Part shown: positions 8,101 through 13,365 of the stretch, piece by piece
Layout: each line of letters starts with the position of its first letter
Position numbering within the stretch: position 1 is the stretch's first letter
DNA from: Amoebophrya sp. AT5.2
Taxonomy: Eukaryota > Sar > Dinophyceae > Syndiniales > Amoebophryaceae
DNA: 13,365 nt
Reading direction: 5' to 3'
NCBI GenBank assembly: GCA_005223375.1
Contig: RXOD01005581.1
Span: forward strand, 1 to 13,365
Made by a program: the position numbers and the translations under genes
The notes under the pieces: model-generated
Databases searched by the model: none
Told to the model about the DNA's origin: nothing
Seen by the model: only the letters and a program-made list of their open reading frames with translations

Positions 8101-11100
8101 AGTTGGCGGCGAAAATTGCGTCATCATCCTTGTCACTTCGAACGCGAACGATCTGACAAGATTCTCCGGACTGCCGAACCCCCACCACTGAAACCGGTCC
8201 GGGTTGTTCCCGCCGGGCATTTGCTCCCGCTGATTCATTTCAACATCTTCCTCATCCTCGTCTTCTCGAAAATGGAAATGCCACGTCCAAAGCGAGAACT
8301 TCTTCCGCACGCTGCTCCACAGGCGGGGTAGATCCCGAGCTAGGTCTTGCAGCGTGACCTTCTTTGCAAGCACCTCCCAGAGCCGCTCGTAGTAGGCCAC
8401 GGTGTCCTCGAACCAGCTCGGCGGCAGCTCTAGAACACCTACAGGACGAGGAGGAGCGCCCTGGAAATCATCTGCAACATCCTCTTTCACCTTCTGCTGC
8501 TCGTCGTCCCAGCCGAACAGTTTCTGCACGAAAACCGCGGCTACCGTGTATTCAGCCTTCCGCAGGCCCGCAACGAGGGCGCGGCGTAGATCCCTCACTG
8601 CCGGCGAGGTGAACAAATAGTCCAAAACATCGTCCGCGACGAAGCGGAAGCTGGTCGCCTTGCCGACGCCGTGGAGCGCCGCCCACAGCAACCCGCGATG
8701 TCGGGCGCTGGGAGCGTCTGATCGACGATCATCATTAAGTAGACCATCGGGTTGTGGCAGCTGCTGGTCCTGGTGCTGTGCTCCACCACCACCTCCTGAC
8801 GGGTGGGGCAGAAACTTCTGCAGGTAGAGAACGGCGTCGCGAACGGTCTCGAAGAGGGGTCTGATCCACTCATGCGAAGTCGAGGCGTCGGCCCACGGCA
8901 AGTTCTCGTCCGCTCCTTCTTTGCCGGCAAGTTCTTCGGTAGGTCGTGGTGGGGTCAGCTGGTACTGCACCCACCTGGTGAGCGGCAACGTGATTGTTGC
9001 GAGCGTGGTCTCCTCCTTCAGGGGGTAGATTCCCCCTTCCAGCCACGCCTCCAACGGAAACACGCCTGTGCTGGACCAGAAGTGTTGGTATCTCGTGCCG
9101 AAACCAATTTGTAGTGCGAGGACCACAGTACCAAATTGATTAGGGCCACAAACCAAATTGTGCAGGACTACAAATAACGCCGGCGTCGAATAGGAGGTTT
9201 TGGTTGTCGTCCTGGTCATGCCGACGGCGGCCGCTCGAAGCAGTGCGCGCGTTTGGAATTCGACGCGCGGGACGGCCAGAACCGGGCGGAGGGAGACGAC
9301 CAGCGCCCTCGCGAGATGACGGCTGGCGAGCAGCCTCTGCTTCACCACGGGAAACATGTGAAAAGCCGGCCACAAACCCACACGAGACACCACGTGCCAC
9401 AAGTGCGTAAAAATCGTCCAATTGTAGAAATACGGGCTCCTGATTCGCTTATAGTGAACGACCGGCAGCTCTTCACCACGACCCGTGGTCGTGCCAGTAG
9501 CAGCCACAGTTTCACCAGCTTCACCAGGAGCAGCATTCGTTGGCACAGAGTTCGAATGATCGGGAGCTTCTGCTTCATCCTGCTCGCCAGTCTTTGTCTC
9601 GTCTTCCCCGAACAGCGTGTGGATTCGGCGGAAAATTCTCTCTGCACACAGCCGTGCTTCAAAAAATGCGATGTCGGTCTCGATTGGTTTGTGAGAGAGA
9701 AACACCTCCCGTGCGGGCTTGCGCAGGCGTGCGAGAGTCGTCGCCACTGCCTCCAGTGGATCCCACACGGAGTGGGACACGTCGATGTATCGCCATTCCG
9801 CCCTCGCCACGACCTCCGCAGGTGGAGAGGACATCTCAGGACCATGGAGGAGGACGTCCGGAGTATCGCGCTCCGAACCGGCGCATTTCATGAAGGCGCG
9901 CTCGACCACCGCTGGGTCCACCTCGTCAGCCACGACCACAGCGTGGGGACTTCTTACGCGCATGACGGGCGTCTGCGCGAGCGCAAGCAGATCGATCTGC
10001 CGCCGGTGTGGGTCGTAGGCGGTACCTCCGAAAACGGGGAGGAGGGTCTCGAGGACTTGGAGCGAGAGCGACACCAAGTCCTCCAGGTCCTCTGCGAGCG
10101 CGGGTCCGTGGAAGTCCCATACCAGCTTGCGGAAGTCGGCCTCGGTGCTGCGAAGCATGTCTGTCGCCCAGCCGGGCAGCTGCCCTGCGTTTCGACCCCT
10201 CTCAGTGGCGCTGCTTAAAACCGCAGCCTTATCCGCAGCGGAGGCGGGCGTGTACCTGATGAAGGGTCGACCGATAGTACTCGCGGATCTTCATCGACGT
10301 AGTTGTATCTGCATCCCCAGCACAAGCTATTTTTTCTTTGCGCAAGAACTAGAACTACATGAAATAAATCTGCGGACTCTACTGCCGTAGTACTCGCTCG
10401 CACACCCACACACGAACCGATATCATGAATTTCGACTACTTGATATCCAATTCCATCAAAGTGCATTTACGTTAAGCGTAATTATGAACAAAGAATGTAG
10501 TTCATCGGCTAGCAATCGAGAGTGACTACTACAATAGGAGAAGCACAAAACTTATAAAAATGCACCCACGCTAATCGTTATCGTTATCGTAAAAAATCTT
10601 AATCTTCAGAAAGAATCTATCTAAGAAAGTAGTCTCAGTTGTTTAGTTTCTCACAGAATCTCTCCGAGTGTTTTTGCCGGGTGCGTAACCAGTGCGTTCA
10701 AAAAATCTTCGCGTGGTCCTTCTTCTCCTTCTGCCAGCGCTGGACAGCTTGTCGGGGCCGTCACTACCGCAAAAGCGCGCTCTACTTGCTCGAGCGGCGA
10801 GACGCCACGACGAAGTGCAGCCAGACGGTCACCCTGGCCCCGCTTCACCACATTTTCCTCCGCCACGTTCAGCAGCAGCTTCTGTCCCTTGCTGATTTGA
10901 TCTAGATACTCTCGCGCCAGGGCGTGCACGTGGCTAGCGCCGAACCAGTTCTGGAAGGTTCTGTCGAATGTTTTCTCGAAGAACGCGTCAAAGTCCCGTA
11001 TGCGCGCGTCGAAGGCGTCCGCACGCGGAGACGGCTCCCGCGGTGCAGCCGGGGCCGTGTCGTCCCTGCCAAGCCCAGGAGCACCCTCGACCGCACCGTC

Positions 11101-13213
11101 CACAGCTAGGTCGCGCTCATTCATCTCGGAATGCTCCACATCCGCCGGGAAAAACCAGCCGCGAGGGTCGTACGCGCCAGTGGGATTGCTACCAGCACGA
11201 TCTCGGCGAGCGCGAAGATACTGGTAACGGCGAGTGGAGCGCTGCCGCTGGTGCCGTCGGACGGCATTCGCTGCAGGAGCTGCGTCGCTTTCGCTCTGCG
11301 GCGCGGCCTCGGCACCGGACGGATGCAGGTCTGTTATCGATCCGATGCCGCCGATTCTTGAAAAAGAACTCGAAAATGCCACACAATTAACAAGTTGTAT
11401 CAATCTACTATTTTATGTATGAATGTTTGTAAACAGGAGTGGAGCGGAGGAGCGGGAGTACCTTCACACTTGAACGGGCTCAAAGAAGAGAAGGAGAACC
11501 ACGTACGTACAAGGTACTAGCACCTTCAGGTTAAAGTGAAAAATGTAAAAAATAGCTACCGCTCTTCTGCAATTCTGCAATGGTTTCTGGGAGGAGCGGC
11601 AGCTTGGGCACAGCAAGCTCCGGATCGAGCAAGACGCGAACGCGCGCAAGCGTGCGCACAAGAAAGATGCGCGCCGCGAGACCGCTCTGCTTGAAGCACG
11701 GCCAGTCCGGGCGACCGGCGCCGTCCTCCACCTCTGGCTCATTCGCATTTGGGCCGTCCACGGTCGTATGATCCTCCGAGGACGAGGACGGGGCAGCTCC
11801 TGCTCCTGCCCCCACGCTCCTCGCCCCTCCACCCGCGTCACACTGATTTGCAGAGGGGACCTCTTCATCTCGAGCTTCTCCACGATGCTCAACTCCCGCT
11901 CGACCAGCCGCGCCAGCCTCGTCTTCGTCAACCACTGCCCCTACCGCGTCAGGACGGAGAGTCCCCTCTCCGTCCTGATGCTCTCCGTCCTGATGCTCCA
12001 CATCACCAAGTCCTGGAGCATGGGCCTCGTCGTGCTCCTCCTCCGGCCCCTCGGCCGCGGGCCCCTGCAGGTGTTCAAAAAAAAAAATTGACCCTGCAGG
12101 CGGGGCGGGCGGCTCCTGCGTCACGACCTCCTCCACGTAGCCTTGTTTCGCCAGCTCCATGAGCGCCTGCACTCTGTGAAGCGCCTGTGTGTGAAAGAAA
12201 CGCGTGGAGCCGGTCACGGAGCGAGCCGCCCGCGTGCGCGTGTCCCGGCGCCCACCGAGCGTGAGTATTCGGTACGGCATCAGGGAGTAGACGCCGGTGG
12301 GCCCAACCCCCGCCCACGACCCGCCCCTCGTCCGTGCTTGGTTCGCCGCTTCCGCCCTCCTCTGCAGGTCCGCGAAGAGCGAGGCTGCAGGTTTGGATTG
12401 CAGCCACGCGGTCCCGGCGCGCACGGAAAGCTCCCGCCACTGCGCGACCAACAGCAGCCAGCCCTTCCACGAGCCGGTCCACTTCTCCTGAAACCAGCTC
12501 CGACCATCCGATGTAGTTCCGGGGCCTCCGAACGCGCGACCCTTCACCTTTCGGGGGGGCACGAAGTCAAAAGCCGGAAGCAGCGAGACGGCCTCCTCGA
12601 CGCTCGAAACCGCATTCGCAACCGCCTTGAAGTAGGCACCCATGCTGTCCCGATCGTGATCCGAGTTCCTGTTGTTTGACGACCCCTGAGCGGGACGAGT
12701 GGTGCTGGGAACGTAGGACATGGCATTCGCCAGACAAAATTTTTGTCTTTCAAAAGACCAGCTTTCCCCAGCCGCCGCCTTGTTCACCGCGGCTCTGGCC
12801 CGCTGCAGGTCGGCGCCAGCGCCAGCGCAGAGCCGCAACCGAAGCAGGGCGAACAGCGCCTCGCTCCTAGTCCTGTCCTTGTCCTCGTCCTGCTGGTCCT
12901 CCTCGTCGTGGTCGTGCTCCACCTGGGCCTTCCTGAGCAACGTTTTGGTATTGGTGGTAGCTGCCGTGCGGTGGCTCTGCGGTGGCTGCTGGAGATCTGG
13001 CCGGATATCTCGCTCATCTCCAGCTTCATGGTCTTCTTGTCCAGCGATTCCGACTGATGCGCCGGGAGCCAGCTGACCAACAAGAAGTCGGGATCCCGGG
13101 ACGGCACCCGCGGTTAGTGAGCAAGAAATCCCGACATAAAGCAGTGCTCGCGATACAATCACTGCCGAAAGGCAAATCTTCCGCCACCGCCGATGGTGCG
13201 GCAACATGTTCAT
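3169..13213 (-). CDS. Giant five-exon protein with C-terminal ABC1/UbiB/ADCK atypical kinase domain
   Basis: Proposed coding path: 13213-11560, 11330-10655, 10255-7936, 7394-5393, 5183-3169 (8,667 nt, 2,888 residues plus stop TAG). Introns 1, 2 and 4 are GT-AG with exactly matching phases; intron 3 is certain in existence but its borders have alternatives. The first in-frame ATG is 13213; an in-frame TGA lies just upstream. Visible parts: hydrophobic leader (about residues 14-40), a long unrecognised N-terminal region, then a UbiB-like kinase domain from about residue 2000. Its motifs are KSAQ (2015-2018, for KxGQ), AVGTIAQ (2252-2258, for the Ala-rich loop), RVQRP (Arg2303 where VAVK has Lys), ELD (2355-2357), QADPHAGN (Asp2485) and VDFG (Asp2504). 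Family knowledge: UbiB/ADCK proteins are ATP-binding, membrane-associated kinase-like proteins supporting coenzyme Q or plastid lipid metabolism, usually about 450-700 residues. Substrate and location are unknown here. A gene caller ignoring introns would report several separate proteins. Confidence 0.72.
5184..5392 (-). other. Intron 4 (209 nt, GT-AG, phase 1)
   Basis: The donor reads CACGAGG|GTAAATTTC and the acceptor reads CGATTTACAG|GTTTTCACG on the minus strand. The single G from exon 4 plus GT makes GGT (Gly). Exon 4 read-through hits TAG at 5268. The exon 5 frame extends upstream only to a TTG codon without any useful ATG, so the two frames belong together. The interval is AT-richer than both exons. 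Confidence 0.7.
5393..7394 (-). CDS. Exon 4 of the giant UbiB-like gene: unrecognised region plus KxGQ-like segment
   Basis: Encodes residues 1551-2217 plus one base of codon 2218. The start has a hydrophobic stretch (GTVIALTAALVVRGLL) that could be a short membrane segment. Long helical, charged regions follow with a Lys/Ser-rich linker (about 7025-6930), an acidic Gln/Pro linker and an Ala/Asp/Glu-rich linker. At 6023-5985 the sequence AAGPFLQKSAQIFADK lines up with the family pattern 'GPxFIKLGQxLSTR' at the start of the ABC1/UbiB domain. It keeps Lys and Gln but has Ala in place of Gly. The exon ends GAG-G before GTAAAT (phase 1), matching exon 5. This placement of the KxGQ-like segment just ahead of the kinase core in the next exon ties the two stretches into one gene. 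Confidence 0.65.
7395..7935 (-). other. Intron 3 (about 541 nt; borders ambiguous)
   Basis: The exon 3 frame runs into a stop at 7723, and the exon 4 frame is closed upstream by TAG at 7397-7395 with no ATG after it, so an intron must lie here. Donor CTG|GTAGGT (7935) with acceptor CATAG|CCAGC (7395) is phase 0. Shifting both ends 4 nt (donor 7931 GTAAAC, acceptor ending 7391) is also in frame and changes only one residue. A stronger consensus donor, GTAAGT at 7883, pairs in frame with the 7391 acceptor and adds 16 residues. The interval holds a GC-rich patch (about 7730-7850) and an 8-bp inverted repeat CCTCTAGT/ACTAGAGG (7459-7466, 7546-7553). Confidence 0.55.
7936..10255 (-). CDS. Exon 3 of the giant UbiB-like gene: large unrecognised central region
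   Basis: Encodes residues 777-1550 if the donor at 7935 is used. The frame is open well upstream of the first internal ATG (10158), back to a TGA at about 10303, so this is an internal exon and not a gene start. Content: helical-looking segments (LEDLVSLSLQVLETLLPVFG), an acidic linker, then a Trp/Phe-rich, moderately hydrophobic stretch (about residues 1060-1165, with FVVLHNLVCGPNQFGTVVLA) that might contact a membrane. A Gly/Gln-rich linker, a helical block (FVQKLFGWDDEQQKVKED), an acidic run (REDEDEEDVEMNQ) and a Phe/Trp-rich end follow. No known family is evident. The 3' border is uncertain: donors at 7935, 7931 and 7883 are all usable (see intron 3). Confidence 0.6.
10256..10654 (-). other. 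Intron 2 (399 nt, GT-AG, phase 2)
   Basis: The donor reads ATTCT|GTGAGAAAC and the acceptor reads CCTTCATCAG|GTACACG on the minus strand. CT from exon 2 plus G from exon 3 forms CTG (Leu). The region is clearly AT-richer than its flanks and has stops in the coding frame. It contains a short tandem ACGATAACGATAACGAT near 10577-10595; the core ACGATAAC also appears in intron 3 near 7886-7896. Confidence 0.65.
10655..11330 (-). CDS. Exon 2 of the giant UbiB-like gene: unrecognised region
   Basis: Encodes residues 552-776 plus two bases of codon 777. The first half is Ala/Pro/Arg-rich (a dense RRHQRQRSTRR basic run, then a segment with GAYDPRGWFFP). The second half looks folded and probably helical (FEKTFDRTFQNWF, LAREYLDQISKGQKLLLNVA, LEQVERAFAVV). 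I do not recognise a family. The 5' border is set by the AG at 11332-11331 and the 3' border by the GTGAGA donor at 10654. Without splicing the frame would stop at 10651, immediately past the donor, as expected for a true exon end. Taken alone it would look like a 250-residue hypothetical protein. Confidence 0.6.
11331..11559 (-). other. Intron 1 (229 nt, GT-AG, phase 1)
   Basis: On the minus strand the donor reads G|GTAGCTAT and the acceptor reads GATAACAG|ACCTGC. One base left from exon 1 (G) plus AC from exon 2 completes a GAC codon, and both exon frames stay open. The interval is AT-richer than the flanking exons. Reading through from exon 1 meets a stop within about 30 nt. An alternative acceptor 26 nt upstream (TTTTTCAAG|AATC) has the wrong phase. 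Confidence 0.65.
11560..13213 (-). CDS. Exon 1 of the giant UbiB-like gene: leader plus unrecognised N-terminal region
   Basis: Encodes residues 1-551 and one base of codon 552. The start at 13213 is the first in-frame ATG; a second ATG lies two codons on (13207). The N-terminus has a basic stretch (HHRRWRK) and then a hydrophobic segment ending near Ala-Val-Pro-Gly, so it resembles a signal peptide or membrane anchor; organelle targeting is possible. A Trp-rich patch (WFQEKWTGSWKGWLLLVAQW) and a patch with MPYRILTLGG follow. An acidic, Ala/Gly-rich linker covers roughly the last 200 residues before a short hydrophobic end. I recognise no domain family. The exon ends AGC-G before GTAGCT, giving phase 1, which fits the next exon. 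Odd points are an A11 tract, a 13-bp hairpin and a 15-bp tandem duplication, reported separately. Confidence 0.65.
11949..11978. repeat. Perfect 13-bp hairpin with 4-nt loop inside exon 1
   Basis: TCAGGACGGAGAG (11949-11961) and CTCTCCGTCCTGA (11966-11978) are exact reverse complements with a TCCC loop. It falls in the acidic linker coding part of exon 1 and would fold equally in the transcript. Confidence 0.8.
11966..11995. repeat. 15-bp tandem duplication in exon 1
   Basis: CTCTCCGTCCTGATG occurs twice in direct succession. It is a multiple of three and encodes a repeated His-Gln-Asp-Gly-Glu unit in the acidic linker. The left copy supplies the right arm of the adjacent hairpin, suggesting local replication slippage. 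Confidence 0.85.
12063..12100. repeat. A11 tract flanked by 9-bp direct repeats CCCTGCAGG in exon 1
   Basis: CCCTGCAGG at 12063-12071 and again at 12092-12100 brackets a short segment with eleven consecutive A (12077-12087), read as T11 on the coding strand and encoding part of Ile-Phe-Phe-Phe. The 29-nt offset is not a multiple of three, yet the frame is intact on both sides. Confidence 0.8.
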
Positions 13214-13365
13214 TTTTTTCTGTAGTCCGTGTGTACACAAAGCGCAAGTCACAGTTAATGTTAGGGTGCAATTGCAAAAACAAAAAGTCAAGGAAAAAAA
13301 TCAATATCAATGCAGCAACATGGAGCCAGCCTGTAATTTTCGGTTGAATTATTTGCGTAGTCTCG
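13214..13365 (-). promoter_or_regulatory. AT-rich leader / upstream region of the giant gene
   Basis: Runs from the window edge to the start ATG. The minus strand is T-rich and ends GACTACAG then six A and ATG, so an AG lies at 13221-13220, just before the start. If the organism trans-splices leaders onto messages, as dinoflagellates do, this AG would be a natural acceptor. A cis-spliced 5' UTR intron would look the same. No TATA-like element is clear. Confidence 0.3.

Noticed and set aside
9253..10218. 321-codon open frame on the plus strand
   Set aside because: It is antisense to exon 3, has irregular composition and no domain, and overlaps a coherent minus-strand frame.
1..13365. CRISPR array, tRNA, rRNA, insertion sequence or phage genes
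   Set aside because: No regularly spaced repeats, cloverleaf-like segments, conserved rRNA stretches or transposase/phage motifs were seen on either strand.

Overview
This window looks like nuclear DNA of a protist. Genes are interrupted by AT-richer GT-AG introns, exons are GC-rich, and the proteins are swollen with Ser/Thr/Gly/Ala and Asp/Glu low-complexity inserts. There are no bacterial operon or ribosome-binding features. Every gene I can support lies on the minus strand. Co-oriented genes with this style of protein fit the dinoflagellate side of the alveolates, for example a parasitic Syndiniales/Amoebophrya-like lineage. That placement is an inference from style; no taxon marker is present.

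Reading along the minus strand from right to left, about 150 bp of AT-rich leader (13365-13214) precedes one very large gene that fills 13213-3169. Five long open stretches that could be taken for separate genes join through four introns (about 229, 399, 541 and 209 bp) into one frame of about 2,888 codons. Introns 1, 2 and 4 have GT-AG borders whose phases match exactly, and the summed exon length is divisible by three. The C-terminal third is an ABC1/UbiB/ADCK-type atypical kinase domain. Its first hallmark (a KxGQ-like motif) is in exon 4 and the others (Ala-rich-loop-like, ExD, DPHAGN, DFG) are in exon 5, which is strong evidence that these stretches are one gene. The N-terminal ~2,000 residues are unrecognised and begin with a hydrophobic leader.

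The 3168-1740 interval is about 1.4 kb with no supported gene; it holds a triplet repeat, a perfect palindrome and an inverted repeat. Next comes a compact intronless gene (1739-456) for a DUF676-family serine esterase/lipase with its catalytic Ser, Asp and His recognisable, followed by AATAAA signals. At the left edge (269-1) an 89-codon open frame with a membrane-anchor-like segment runs off the window and is probably an exon of a third co-oriented gene.

UbiB-family proteins act in mitochondrial or plastid lipid and quinone biology, and DUF676 proteins are lipid/acyl esterases. A shared lipid theme is possible, but adjacency alone does not show it. The most notable item is the giant UbiB-like protein, whose kinase domain keeps the metal-binding residues but has changed the KxGQ glycine and the expected ATP-site lysine.
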